DNA of 36,384 nt from Gilliamella bombi (lineage in GTDB: Bacteria; Pseudomonadota; Gammaproteobacteria; Enterobacterales; Orbaceae), in assembly GCF_900103255.1 (NCBI RefSeq), contig NZ_FMWS01000031.1, positions 24,290 to 60,673 on the forward strand. Direction: 5' to 3'. Positions 28,070 through 36,384 of this stretch are shown piece after piece. A program made the translations under genes and the position numbers. The stretch's first letter is position 1, and every line of letters begins with the position of its first letter. The notes below the pieces were generated by a model that worked only from the letters and a program-made list of their open reading frames with translations, did not search any database and had not been told where the DNA came from.

Positions 28070-29152
28070 TTAACGTAATTTCAAAGTTAATAAACCTATT
28101 ACAACTAACATCAATGAAATTATCCAAAACCGCACAATAACACGCGGTTCTGGCCAACCTTTTAATTCATAGTGATGATGAATTGGTGCCATACGGAAAA
28201 TTCTTTTACCCCGTAATTTAAATGATCCTACTTGTAAAATTACGGATAAAGTTTCAATAACAAAAATTCCCCCCATAATCAGTAATAAAAATTCTTGTCG
28301 TAATAAAACAGCAATAATTCCAAACACGCCACCTAAAGCTAGCGATCCAACATCTCCCATAAAAACCATCGCCGGATATGTGTTAAACCATAAAAAACCA
28401 AGTCCAGCTCCAATAATTGCAGTACAAACAATCATCAACTCTCCGCTGAATTTAATATAAGGAATATTCAAATAAGCAGCAAAATTGACATTCCCTGTAG
28501 CCCATGCTACAAGCGTAAAACCAGCGGCTACAAAAACAGTTGGCATAATTGCTAATCCATCAAGTCCATCTGTTAAATTAACGGCATTACCAGCCCCAAC
28601 AATAACTACATAAGTTAATAAAATAAACCATAGTCCCAATTGAGGCATCACATCTTTAAAAAATGGCACAACAAGTACTGTTACCGTGCTATCTTTACCA
28701 TAAACATAAAGACCAAAAGCAACAATTAATGCAATAACCGATTGCCAAAAGTATTTCCATCTAGCAATTAATCCAGCACTATTTTTACGAATCACTTTTA
28801 AATAATCATCAGCAAAGCCAACAATGCCATAACCAATTAAAACAAACAAAGTTACCCAAACATAAGGATTGCGTAAATCTGCCCATAGCAATACCGACAA
28901 GGAAATTGAGGCTAAAATTAGCGTCCCCCCCATAGTCGGTGTTCCTTTTTTACTTAAATGAGACTCAGGCCCATCATGGCGAATGACTTGACCAATCTGT
29001 AATTTTTGTAGCCAGTCAATGACTTTTTGTCCAAAAAATAATGAAATTGCTAACGAGGTTAATAAACCTAAAATAGCTCTTACTGTTAAATAAGAGATAA
29101 CATTAAAAAAGGTAAAATGTTTAACTAAATATTCCGATATCCAAAGCAACAT
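28070..29152 (-). CDS. mraY: phospho-N-acetylmuramoyl-pentapeptide-transferase
   Basis: Integral inner-membrane enzyme moving phospho-MurNAc-pentapeptide to undecaprenyl phosphate, making lipid I. The 360-residue product equals E. coli MraY in length, with ten membrane spans, the GTPTMGG loop (about 70-76), the DDYLKV motif with the paired aspartates (about 115-116), [13 protein letters not shown] (about 187-199), and the [15 protein letters not shown] loop (about 319-333) that holds the HHH motif. It starts 4 bp after the murF stop. Confidence 0.98.
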   Translation of the reverse strand: MLLWISEYLVKHFTFFNVISYLTVRAILGLLTSLAISLFFGQKVIDWLQKLQIGQVIRHDGPESHLSKKGTPTMGGTLILASISLSVLLWADLRNPYVWVTLFVLIGYGIVGFADDYLKVIRKNSAGLIARWKYFWQSVIALIVAFGLYVYGKDSTVTVLVVPFFKDVMPQLGLWFILLTYVVIVGAGNAVNLTDGLDGLAIMPTVFVAAGFTLVAWATGNVNFAAYLNIPYIKFSGELMIVCTAIIGAGLGFLWFNTYPAMVFMGDVGSLALGGVFGIIAVLLRQEFLLLIMGGIFVIETLSVILQVGSFKLRGKRIFRMAPIHHHYELKGWPEPRVIVRFWIISLMLVVIGLLTLKLR

Positions 29153-29156
29153 AATC

Positions 29157-30530
29157 TTAATCCTGACTCATTTTGAGTTGTTCAATTTGAATTTTTTCGA
29201 TAACTTCTTCCATTTTTGCACTACGCGACCCTTTAACTAACATTGTTAAATTCGGTTGTTGGCGTAACAGCATTAATAGATAATTCACTGCATCTTGTTT
29301 ATTATTGAAATGGTGACCCACGCCACTAAACTGGCTAATAAATTGACTTAATTTGCCTACACTTACTACACAATCAATTTTTTCATCATGAGCAAGCTCA
29401 CCTATTTGGCAATGATATTTTTCAGCTTCTGGTCCTAACTCTCCCATATCACCGACGACTAAAATCCGATAACCAGGTTGTTTTGCCAAGACTTTGACAG
29501 CCGCTGACATCGATCCAACATTAGCATTATAAGTATCATCCCAAATTAATTGGGTTTGATTTAATTTTATTGGAAATAATCGTCCTTTTACAGGCGTTAA
29601 AGAGGCTAAGCCTTGTTGAATCTGATTCAAAGTCGCTCCGACAGAAAGTGCTAAAGCTGATGCCGCGATCGCATTTGAAATATTATGTTTCCCAACTAGC
29701 GATAACATAATCTCACATTCACCTTTAGGTGTATGTAATGTAAATGTTGTATTTTTTTCGTGTTGAATATTACTAGCATAAAATTGAGCGGAAGGATTCG
29801 TTAACGAGAAAGTCCAAACTTTTTTGTTTACTAACTGAGTAAACCATTTATCAGAACAACTATCTAAATTAATAATAGCAATACCACCATCAAGCAATCC
29901 TTGAAAGATTTCGCCTTTAGCTTTTGCTACACCTTCAAGTGTTCCAAAACCTTCTATATGTGCTTCTGCAATATTATTGATTAAAGCGCTTTGTGGTTTA
30001 ACAATATTCGTAGTATAGGCTATTTCACCAATATGATTAGCGCCTAATTCTATAACTGCAAACTGGTCTTGTTTAGTTAAACGTAACAGTGTTAATGGCA
30101 CCCCAATATCATTATTGAAATTGCCTTGTGTATAAAGGGTTTGTCCACAGTGTAGTAATATTGCCGCAGTCATTTCTTTAACTGACGTTTTACCTGATGA
30201 ACCTGTAAGTGCAACAATTTTAGCTGTACTTTGCTGCCGGATAAAATTAGCGATTCCACCTAAAGCCAAGCGAGTATCCTTAACAACAATCTGTGGTATG
30301 GGCTTATCAAGTTTATGATCGACGATCACGGCTATAGCACCATCTTTAATAGATTGTTCAGCAAAAGCATGTCCATCAAAATTGTTTCCAACAAGCGCGA
30401 TAAATAGCGATTGCTTTATTATTTTTCGTGAATCAGTGCAAATTGTATCAATCACAGCACTTTCATCTTGAATGTAATAACATTCACCATTAACTATTTT
30501 TTTTATTTGCTCAATTTCTAATGGAATCAT
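29157..30530 (-). CDS. murF: UDP-N-acetylmuramoyl-tripeptide--D-alanyl-D-alanine ligase
   Basis: Cytosolic Mur ligase adding D-Ala-D-Ala (the DdlB product) to complete the pentapeptide. The 457-residue protein has the substrate-binding N-domain with TDSRKI (about 32-37), the P-loop [12 protein letters not shown] (109-120), [12 protein letters not shown], and [13 protein letters not shown], the MurF-specific block, in the C-domain. The ATG overlaps the murE stop by 4 bases. Confidence 0.97.
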   Translation of the reverse strand: MIPLEIEQIKKIVNGECYYIQDESAVIDTICTDSRKIIKQSLFIALVGNNFDGHAFAEQSIKDGAIAVIVDHKLDKPIPQIVVKDTRLALGGIANFIRQQSTAKIVALTGSSGKTSVKEMTAAILLHCGQTLYTQGNFNNDIGVPLTLLRLTKQDQFAVIELGANHIGEIAYTTNIVKPQSALINNIAEAHIEGFGTLEGVAKAKGEIFQGLLDGGIAIINLDSCSDKWFTQLVNKKVWTFSLTNPSAQFYASNIQHEKNTTFTLHTPKGECEIMLSLVGKHNISNAIAASALALSVGATLNQIQQGLASLTPVKGRLFPIKLNQTQLIWDDTYNANVGSMSAAVKVLAKQPGYRILVVGDMGELGPEAEKYHCQIGELAHDEKIDCVVSVGKLSQFISQFSGVGHHFNNKQDAVNYLLMLLRQQPNLTMLVKGSRSAKMEEVIEKIQIEQLKMSQD

Positions 30531-32080
30531 GATTGATTCTCTACTCCTAGAATTTTTTTCACTGTTTCTTGATCTGAATAGTGATATTTGGTATTACCAA
30601 TTATTTGATAGTCCTCATGCCCTTTACCTGCAATTAAAATGACATCATTAGGCTTAGCCTGCTTTAATGTTTGCGTAATAGCCTGCACTCTATTGGTAAT
30701 TATGAGTACATTATCAGTGTGATGTAAACCTTGTTGAATATCATGAATAATCTTCATTTCATCTTCAGTGCGTGGATTATCATTAGTTAAAACAATTTTA
30801 TCGGCAAATTGTTCTGCGATTTCAGCCATTGAAGGTCTTTTTCCTGTATCCCTATCGCCACCACATCCAAAAATCACCCATAAAGAACCTTTACAATGAA
30901 TTCGACTAGCTTGCAAAGCTTTCTGTAAAGCATCTGGAGTATGCGCATAATCAACAATAACCGTTGGGCTATTTTTTACATGTAAAACCTCCATTCGCCC
31001 ACAGATTGGAGTCAAAAAAGAAGCCATATTAACAACAGCAAAAAATGGGTAGTTCAATGTTAAAAGTGTAGCTATGGCTAATAACAAATTAGAAACATTA
31101 AATTCACCTAGCAATCGGCTAATAATAATGGCATTTCCCCAACTTGATTCCATATGAATTTGGGCACCTTTATCATGATATTCGATCATTGATACACCAA
31201 CATAAGGTATATTTAACGCCTTGAGTCGACGTAATGATTTTGTTTGACATGATACAGCTGTCACTTGTGGAAGTTTTTCAATCCATCTTTTACCATATTT
31301 GTCATCATAATTAATAATTGATTTACCCGCAGCTAAAACTTGTTTGTCTTTTTCATCGGGAGTAAATAACGACCATTTTGCTTTTGCATATCTACTCATT
31401 GTCTTATGATAATCTAGATGATCTCGACTTAAATTGGTAAATACAGTAGCAGCGCAATTTAGTCCTTTAACCCGGTCCATAGCAAGCCCATGTGAAGAAA
31501 TTTCCATCGTTACAACTTTGACCTGTTTCTCTACAAATTCGGCTAATAAGGTTTGCACATCTACTGCTGATAACGTTGTATTAACTGATGGCTCAAGTTC
31601 ATTATAAATTCCATTACCAATAGTGCCCATTAATGCTGTTTTTTCATTCAATAATGTTAAACATTGGGCAATAAGCTGACTAACAGTTGTTTTCCCATTG
31701 GTTCCTGTCACACCAATAACAGATAATTTTTTTGATGGAGAATGATAAAACTCATTAGCAATCAAGGATAGACGCTGTGAAAGTTGGAAAACACTAATTT
31801 GTGGAATTATCGATTTATTTTCATGCCTAATATAGTCAATTTTTAAGTCATTTGATTTTCTACTTGCTTCTACTAAGATAACAACTGCACCCATTGAAAT
31901 AGCTTGTGGAATAAATGCTTGACCATCAACTGTATGACCTTTGATAGCGATAAACACATCGTTTTTTCCTACTTTGCGACTATCTATACGCAAATGATTA
32001 AGTGGAAAATCATCTAATTTTAAATTACATCTTCCACCTAATAATTCCAATAATGTTTTAAACGAGTTTGTTGCTAGCAT
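30527..32080 (-). CDS. murE: UDP-N-acetylmuramoyl-tripeptide synthetase, meso-diaminopimelate adding
   Basis: Cytosolic Mur ligase adding the third residue of the stem peptide. The 517-residue product shows LRIDSRKV (about 30-37), the P-loop GTNGKTT (126-132), NLSRDHLDYH and, decisive for substrate, DNPR at 434-437 (TNDNPRTEDE), the motif that selects meso-diaminopimelate over lysine. It therefore predicts DAP-type peptidoglycan. The frame opens with a GTG at 32086, but the ATG at 32080 has AGG five bases before it and sits 9 bp past the ftsI stop. It is about 20 residues longer than E. coli MurE, spread over loops. Confidence 0.97.
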   Translation of the reverse strand: MLATNSFKTLLELLGGRCNLKLDDFPLNHLRIDSRKVGKNDVFIAIKGHTVDGQAFIPQAISMGAVVILVEASRKSNDLKIDYIRHENKSIIPQISVFQLSQRLSLIANEFYHSPSKKLSVIGVTGTNGKTTVSQLIAQCLTLLNEKTALMGTIGNGIYNELEPSVNTTLSAVDVQTLLAEFVEKQVKVVTMEISSHGLAMDRVKGLNCAATVFTNLSRDHLDYHKTMSRYAKAKWSLFTPDEKDKQVLAAGKSIINYDDKYGKRWIEKLPQVTAVSCQTKSLRRLKALNIPYVGVSMIEYHDKGAQIHMESSWGNAIIISRLLGEFNVSNLLLAIATLLTLNYPFFAVVNMASFLTPICGRMEVLHVKNSPTVIVDYAHTPDALQKALQASRIHCKGSLWVIFGCGGDRDTGKRPSMAEIAEQFADKIVLTNDNPRTEDEMKIIHDIQQGLHHTDNVLIITNRVQAITQTLKQAKPNDVILIAGKGHEDYQIIGNTKYHYSDQETVKKILGVENQS

Positions 32081-32089
32081 TTTCACCTA

Positions 32090-33868
32090 CTAATAAATAA
32101 TCATTTGCCCATCAACTTGGCGATCAGGTTTTACATTCATCGTTCTAAGCACACCGCCCATAATGCGACTGAAAACAGGTGCAGAAACTGAACCACCATA
32201 ATATTGGCCAGCTTTAGGATTATCAATAACAACAACTAGTGAATACTTTGGTGCTGTTGCTGGAGCGATACCTGCGGTATAAGCTAAATATTGATTAACA
32301 TACCGTCCACCAGATAATTTTTTCGCTGTTCCTGTTTTAACTCCAACACTATAACCAGGAACCGATGCTTTAGTTCCTCCACCAGTAACAGCTACAGCCT
32401 CCATTAATTGAACAACTGTTTTAGCATCTTTTTCAGAAACTACACGTTTACCCTTAACAGGTTCTGTGACTTTTAAAATTGATACAGGTCGGTAAATTCC
32501 ATAACTACCGATAGTTGCATAAGCTCTTGCTAACTGTAATGGGGTAACAGTTAATCCATATCCAAACGCAAATGTTGCTCGCTCAATATCAGCCCATTTT
32601 CTGGTTCTATCGGCTGCAATTGAACCACTAACTTCACCACCTAAGCCTAATTCCGTTGGTTGACCTAATCCAAATCGACTATAGAATTCTACAAGATCAT
32701 CCTGTTGCATTTGTAAAGCTAGCTTACTTACTCCAACATTACTTGATTTTTCTAAGATACCTGCCAAATTAAGCGTTTTTTGATATGACACATCTTTAAT
32801 TTCATAACGATTAACATAAAAAGGTCTAGTATCGATAATAGTATTTAAGTTAGCAATTTTCTTTTCTAAGGCAGCCATTACAACTAGCGGTTTAACCGTA
32901 GAGCCTGGTTCAAACGCATCAGTAACAGCTCTATTTCTCAATAAATTATAATCAATTGATGAGCGATTATTTGGATTATAAGATGGGCTGGTTGCCATCG
33001 CTAAAATCTCACCACTATGCACATCAACCAATACAGCTGTTCCACTGTCTGCTTTGTTAAATTGAACCGCTTGACTAAGTTCGCTATAAACTAGTGATTG
33101 TAAACGCTCATCTATACTTAATATTAAATCTGATGCTGTTTCTGTTTCTGTCCGTTCTAATTCTTCAATAACACGACCTACTCGATCACGTCTTACAACT
33201 CTTTGCCCCGATTCACCTATTAACCATTTATTAAAGCTTTTTTCAATACCTTCAGAACCTTTCTCAGCACCATTTGCATCAATATCTGTTAAACCAATTA
33301 ATTGAGCTATATTTTCTGCCGCAGGGTAATAACGTTTAGATGTTTTAGCAAACGATATCCCCGGTAACTTTAGTTTTTTTAAATAGTCAGATATTGTTGG
33401 CGTTACTTGCTTAGACAAATAAACAAATCTCATTGATGGATTGTTTAATTTTTGCTTTAGCGTTGACATTGGAATATTCAACGTTTGTGCTAATCCTTGC
33501 CATCTAATATCATCAGCTTTAACACCACCTTTTTGCACAACAATTTTAGGATCTGCCCAAACATCAAACATCGGTACACTTACTGCTAACGCACGCCCAT
33601 TACGATCGGTGATCATGGCTCTTGGTGCATCAATTTCTTGGTGACGAAGTGAGCGCTTATTACCTTCAGCAATCAGTTTATCTGGTTCAATAATTTGCAA
33701 TAATGCCATTCGAGCCATAAGACAAATAATCGCTAAAATAATAAGTCCATATATAATATAAAAACGATTCGGTGTAAAAAACTGTCTTTTACCATTTAAC
33801 CTATTATTTTTATTTGTTTTTGCAACCTTTTTAGTTTTATTTTTTTTATATTTAGTGGCAGGTTTCAT
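32090..33868 (-). CDS. ftsI: peptidoglycan D,D-transpeptidase FtsI (PBP3)
   Basis: Septal class B penicillin-binding protein that crosslinks new wall, working with FtsW. The 592-residue product has a long, very basic cytoplasmic tail (residues 1-30), one membrane anchor (about 37-57), the pedestal domain and the transpeptidase domain with S323 in GSTVK, SSN at 375-377 and KTG at 511-513. All three catalytic motifs are intact. The ATG shares one base with the ftsL stop (TAATG), so translation is coupled. No AAA motif or insertion of the kind linked to beta-lactam resistance was assessed. Confidence 0.98.
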   Translation of the reverse strand: MKPATKYKKNKTKKVAKTNKNNRLNGKRQFFTPNRFYIIYGLIILAIICLMARMALLQIIEPDKLIAEGNKRSLRHQEIDAPRAMITDRNGRALAVSVPMFDVWADPKIVVQKGGVKADDIRWQGLAQTLNIPMSTLKQKLNNPSMRFVYLSKQVTPTISDYLKKLKLPGISFAKTSKRYYPAAENIAQLIGLTDIDANGAEKGSEGIEKSFNKWLIGESGQRVVRRDRVGRVIEELERTETETASDLILSIDERLQSLVYSELSQAVQFNKADSGTAVLVDVHSGEILAMATSPSYNPNNRSSIDYNLLRNRAVTDAFEPGSTVKPLVVMAALEKKIANLNTIIDTRPFYVNRYEIKDVSYQKTLNLAGILEKSSNVGVSKLALQMQQDDLVEFYSRFGLGQPTELGLGGEVSGSIAADRTRKWADIERATFAFGYGLTVTPLQLARAYATIGSYGIYRPVSILKVTEPVKGKRVVSEKDAKTVVQLMEAVAVTGGGTKASVPGYSVGVKTGTAKKLSGGRYVNQYLAYTAGIAPATAPKYSLVVVIDNPKAGQYYGGSVSAPVFSRIMGGVLRTMNVKPDRQVDGQMIIY

Positions 33869-34248
33869 TATTTACTCTTTATTACAATGACTGTTTCATT
33901 TTGCTGTGTCACATAAGACATACCTAATTGATTTTTAGCTTTCTCTTCGACACGTTTTGGATCAGCAAGTACATTTTCTTCAATAACTAAATTCCGCCAT
34001 TCGCTTTCTAACACATCTTGTTCTAATAAAAGTTGCTCACGTTCAAATAACTGTTTACGAATTTGTTGCGTTGTTATTAATACTGCACCAGCAGAAATAA
34101 TAATCATCACAAGTAATAACAATGAAATTTTTTGATGCCTAAATAAATCCCCAATAATTACACCAAACAAGCTTTTACTCGGTCTTTTTTGAAAATTTTT
34201 ATCAATATAAGTTTTATCTAGAAAAAAATCATTGTCTTGGTTATTCAT
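33868..34248 (-). CDS. ftsL: cell division protein FtsL
   Basis: Small bitopic divisome protein that pairs with FtsB and FtsQ. The 126-residue protein has a cytoplasmic tail of about 38 residues, one membrane span ([18 protein letters not shown], about 41-58), then a heptad-rich coiled coil ([21 protein letters not shown]) and the conserved [12 protein letters not shown] near the C-terminus. FtsL sequences diverge fast; position between rsmH and ftsI plus this layout make the call. It overlaps the rsmH end by 8 bases. Confidence 0.93.
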   Translation of the reverse strand: MNNQDNDFFLDKTYIDKNFQKRPSKSLFGVIIGDLFRHQKISLLLLVMIIISAGAVLITTQQIRKQLFEREQLLLEQDVLESEWRNLVIEENVLADPKRVEEKAKNQLGMSYVTQQNETVIVIKSK

Positions 34249-35176
34249 TTTTCCTTTCTGCTACCCTTAATATTGCGCTTCGGGAGCGCGGGTTATTATT
34301 AATTTCAATAGTATTTGGTTTAATTTTGCCAAGTGATTTTAATTTAGCACTACCATATTGTTTAATTTGTTGTTCAGTTAATGGTAATCGTGTTGGTAAA
34401 TCTGGACCTTTACTCTGTTTACTAATAAATTGTTTTACAATCCTATCTTCTAAAGAATGAAAGCTAATAACCGCTAATCTTCCTTGATTTGCAAGTACTG
34501 ATAAACAACTATTTAACACTTGCTCGACTTCTTCCAATTCACTATTAATATAAATACGAATAGCCTGAAAACTACGTGTAGCTGGATGCTTATTTTTATC
34601 CTTTCTTGGTGTAGCTTTTTCAATTAAATTAGCCAACTCTAAGGTACGAGTAATCGGAGAAATTTTATTCTGCTCGACAATCGATCGAGCAATACGTTTG
34701 GCAAATTTCTCTTCACCAAATGTCTTTAACACCCATGAAATATCGTCTTCATCACTGCTAAGTAACCATTCACTTGCAGTTAAACCTTTACTATTATTCA
34801 TACGCATATCAAGAGGTCCATCACGCATAAAAGAGAATCCCCTGTCAGGATCATCAAGTTGTGGTGATGAAACACCTAGATCTAATAAGACACCATCAAT
34901 TTCACCCAATAATTCTAACTCTTCAATATATTGATATAAATTTGAAAACTCACCACGAATAAAAGTAAATCGAGGATCTATTATCTGTAACGCAGTTTGC
35001 TCTGCACGCTCATCACGATCAATAGCAATCAATCGTCCTTGTGCTCCTAGTTGTTCAAGTATTAAACGAGAATGGCCTCCTCGTCCAAAGGTACCATCAA
35101 CATAAATGCCATCTTTTTTTATATTTAATGCATTCACAGCTTCGTTTAATAAAACCGTCGTATGTTGATAATCCAT
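34241..35176 (-). CDS. rsmH: 16S rRNA (cytosine(1402)-N(4))-methyltransferase
   Basis: Methylates N4 of C1402 in the decoding centre of 16S rRNA, using SAM. The 311-residue product has the SAM loop [17 protein letters not shown] (about 24-40), [21 protein letters not shown] (about 100-120, written by families as LGVSS-Q), and the C-terminal [14 protein letters not shown] plus [14 protein letters not shown]. The frame begins with TTG at 35179; the ATG at 35176, three bases in, is the better start (GTGAAGA upstream). mraZ ends 15 bp before. Confidence 0.97.
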   Translation of the reverse strand: MDYQHTTVLLNEAVNALNIKKDGIYVDGTFGRGGHSRLILEQLGAQGRLIAIDRDERAEQTALQIIDPRFTFIRGEFSNLYQYIEELELLGEIDGVLLDLGVSSPQLDDPDRGFSFMRDGPLDMRMNNSKGLTASEWLLSSDEDDISWVLKTFGEEKFAKRIARSIVEQNKISPITRTLELANLIEKATPRKDKNKHPATRSFQAIRIYINSELEEVEQVLNSCLSVLANQGRLAVISFHSLEDRIVKQFISKQSKGPDLPTRLPLTEQQIKQYGSAKLKSLGKIKPNTIEINNNPRSRSAILRVAERKNE

Positions 35177-35191
35177 CAATCTTCACTCTTA

Positions 35192-35638
35192 TTAAATAGT
35201 TAAACTTTTCAAATTATCTGATAAGTTTTCAATATCGCTTGATAATGCGGTAATATCATCATTAATTTGTTGATACCAACTTGCCTCATCCCAAATTTCA
35301 AATTTATTAGATTGACCAACAAACATTATATTTTTTTCTAATTTTGCATAAGTACGCAATGTAGGTGACAATAAAATTCGTCCAGAATTATCCATTAGGC
35401 ACTCAGTTGCATACCCCAATAACAATCTTTTTATTCTACGTTCAGTTTCAACAATGGTTGATAATGTTGCAAGTTGCTGTTCAATACATTTCCATTCGGA
35501 CATTGAATAAAGTGTCAAGCATGGGTCGTATAAACCAATTGTGCAAACCATACCTTCAGATAAAGATTCACGGTAGCGAGTAGGAATAGCTAACCGTCCT
35601 TTATTATCTAAACTAATTGAAATTGCACCACTAAACAT
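35192..35638 (-). CDS. mraZ: transcriptional regulator MraZ
   Basis: First gene of the dcw cluster; a ring-forming, AbrB-fold DNA-binding protein that represses its own operon in E. coli. The 148-residue product has two copies of the half-motif: DNKGRLAIPTRYRE (about 11-24) and DNSGRILLSPTLRTYAK (about 83-99), as expected for MraZ (152 aa in E. coli). No good Shine-Dalgarno sequence precedes the ATG, only AAAGAAA. The tandem GTGG repeats 70-100 bp upstream are its likely operator. Confidence 0.97.
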   Translation of the reverse strand: MFSGAISISLDNKGRLAIPTRYRESLSEGMVCTIGLYDPCLTLYSMSEWKCIEQQLATLSTIVETERRIKRLLLGYATECLMDNSGRILLSPTLRTYAKLEKNIMFVGQSNKFEIWDEASWYQQINDDITALSSDIENLSDNLKSLTI

Positions 35639-35707
35639 AAAAGTATTTTTCTTTATAATTTATTTAAATTTTAATTAATAAAAATCAACATGTTAATAAA
35701 ACACTTA

Positions 35708-35737
35708 TTTTTACCACTTAACCCCACTTTTTACCAC
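35708..35737 (-). promoter_or_regulatory. MraZ operator: three tandem 10-bp GTGG repeats
   Basis: Read on the minus strand, GTGGTAAAAA, GTGGGGTTAA and GTGGTAAAAA stand head to tail without gaps. E. coli MraZ binds GTGGG-type repeats (TGGGN) spaced by 5 bases, which gives exactly this 10-bp period, one helical turn. Only the middle unit has the full GTGGG; the outer two are GTGGT. Confidence 0.75.
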
Positions 35738-35772
35738 AAAATTTAATAAATTAATAGGTAGTTGGTTAATTA

Positions 35773-35800
35773 TTTATAAAAGATTGTTTTTATTTATCAA
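35773..35800 (-). promoter_or_regulatory. candidate promoter of the dcw operon (Pmra)
   Basis: On the minus strand TTGATA (35800-35795), a 16-bp spacer and TATAAA (35778-35773) predict a start near 35766. The MraZ repeats would lie at about +29 to +59, where bound protein could stop elongation; if the real start is closer to the gene they would overlap the promoter itself. Confidence 0.5.
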
Positions 35801-36088
35801 AAGAAACAAAGTTTACAGTAATCACTCTATTTATCTTTTCCATTTGTTTAAGTGCTGTAGAATTGAGAGAGTTTTCCATATCTACTATTTTATTAGTTGA
35901 AAAATCTCATTAACAAAAGTCAGGTTATTTAAATCACTTATTCAATAAAAAGGTTAAGTAGTTGTCAATTACTTGCTTAACTAACAGAAATTATTAATAT
36001 TAAACAACATTCATTTAACATTTTTTTAAAAAAAAGATTAAATTTCACACTAAAATTGTGTACACTTTTTAGCTAAGCTGTCTGTTGC
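35801..36088. other. AT-rich divergent intergenic region
   Basis: Between the dcw promoter and the VgrG promoter, on opposite strands. It holds a hairpin-capable GTTAAG...CTTAAC pair at about 35955-35983, poly-A/T tracts around 36020-36035 and TTCACAC...GTGTA at about 36046-36062, which resembles no regulator site I can name. No ORF was found. Confidence 0.4.
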
Positions 36089-36116
36089 TTGAACTCAGTA
36101 ATGCTGAGTATAAGAT
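36089..36116 (+). promoter_or_regulatory. candidate vgrG promoter with inverted repeat in the spacer
   Basis: TTGAAC (36089-36094), a 16-bp spacer and TAAGAT (36111-36116). The spacer is filled by ACTCAG-TAATG-CTGAGT (36093-36109), a 6-bp inverted repeat placed where a repressor would bind. Predicted start is near 36123. Confidence 0.4.
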
Positions 36117-36176
36117 ATAAAAAATAATTAAAATAGACAGACTGATTTTAAAATTGGATATAAGGAGGAGGAAAAC

Positions 36177-36384
36177 ATGTCAAACGAACTTAATCGTCTT
36201 TTAAGTCAACTCGGTGACGGGTTTAGTGATTTAATGGCGGGTTTGAGTGGGGTTAGCCATAATCGCTATACCTTAACGGTTGACGGGCTGGGCGCGCCGA
36301 TTTCGGTTTTGCATATTGAGGGTGATGAGTCGTTAAACCAGCCTTGGCGTTATGTGATTACTTTTACCAGTACTGATAAAACAT
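36177..36384 (+). CDS. type VI secretion system spike protein VgrG (N-terminus only)
   Basis: The first 69 residues of a gene that runs off the window. After a short helical lead (NELNRLLSQLGDGFSDLMAG) come NRYTLTVDGLGAPISVLHIE and LNQPWRYVITFTS, the gp27-like N-terminal start of VgrG proteins (pattern: F.L.V.GL..PL.VL...G.E.L..P..Y.I...S). VgrG trimers tip the T6SS tube and carry effectors fused at the C-terminus or bound through adaptors. The ATG has a very strong GGAGGAGG 5 bases before it. GC content here is clearly higher than in the neighbouring genes, pointing to a horizontally acquired or recently exchanged locus. It faces away from mraZ. Partial, so effector domain unknown. Confidence 0.85.
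   Translation, partial: MSNELNRLLSQLGDGFSDLMAGLSGVSHNRYTLTVDGLGAPISVLHIEGDESLNQPWRYVITFTSTDKT

Overview
The window looks like a chromosomal segment from an AT-rich gammaproteobacterium. Proteins such as SerS, PflB, YfbR, LpxC, FtsZ and MurC resemble their Escherichia coli counterparts closely, often at the same length. Base composition is low in GC, with A/T-ending codons. Extra genes typical of gut symbionts (a VgrG, an invasin-like adhesion domain, many decayed IS pieces) suggest the Orbaceae (Gilliamella/Frischella-like bee gut bacteria). That assignment is an inference from recall, not a search result.

Layout. 1-1700 is a graveyard: an inactivated IS3-type OrfB fragment (minus strand), a 58-codon orphan ORF with a strong ribosome binding site, and a frameshifted IS3 OrfA/OrfB remnant (plus strand). 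serS and a RarD-like permease follow on the plus strand. On the minus strand lie focA, pflB and pflA, the anaerobic pyruvate-to-formate module, with FNR/CRP-like sites. 8240-10398 is an AT-rich accessory patch around one secreted adhesin-like gene with no plausible ATG start. Then come mltC and yggX (minus), argD with a tandem ARG-box operator, engB and srkA (plus), a YhbQ-type GIY-YIG protein (minus) and an orphan WaaY-like kinase (plus). 16041-16990 is a second accessory patch: a structured leader, a 97-residue unknown protein and a zeta-toxin gene cut off just after its P-loop.

The right half is dominated by a complete dcw cluster on the minus strand: mraZ, rsmH, ftsL, ftsI, murE, murF, mraY, murD, ftsW, murG, murC, ddlB, ftsQ, ftsA, ftsZ, lpxC, in the E. 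coli order and ending in a clear terminator, with yfbR just beyond. Most junctions overlap or are a few bases apart, so coupled translation is likely. Breaks occur at murG-murC (160 bp, own promoter candidate) and ftsA-ftsZ (81 bp, strong hairpin). Upstream of mraZ are three tandem 10-bp GTGG repeats matching the MraZ operator layout. Together these genes make UDP-MurNAc-pentapeptide, lipid I and II, polymerise and crosslink septal wall, and assemble the Z ring.

The last 200 bases start a type VI secretion spike gene (VgrG), transcribed away from the dcw cluster, with visibly higher GC and a very strong ribosome binding site. It probably marks the edge of a T6SS/effector island beyond the window.
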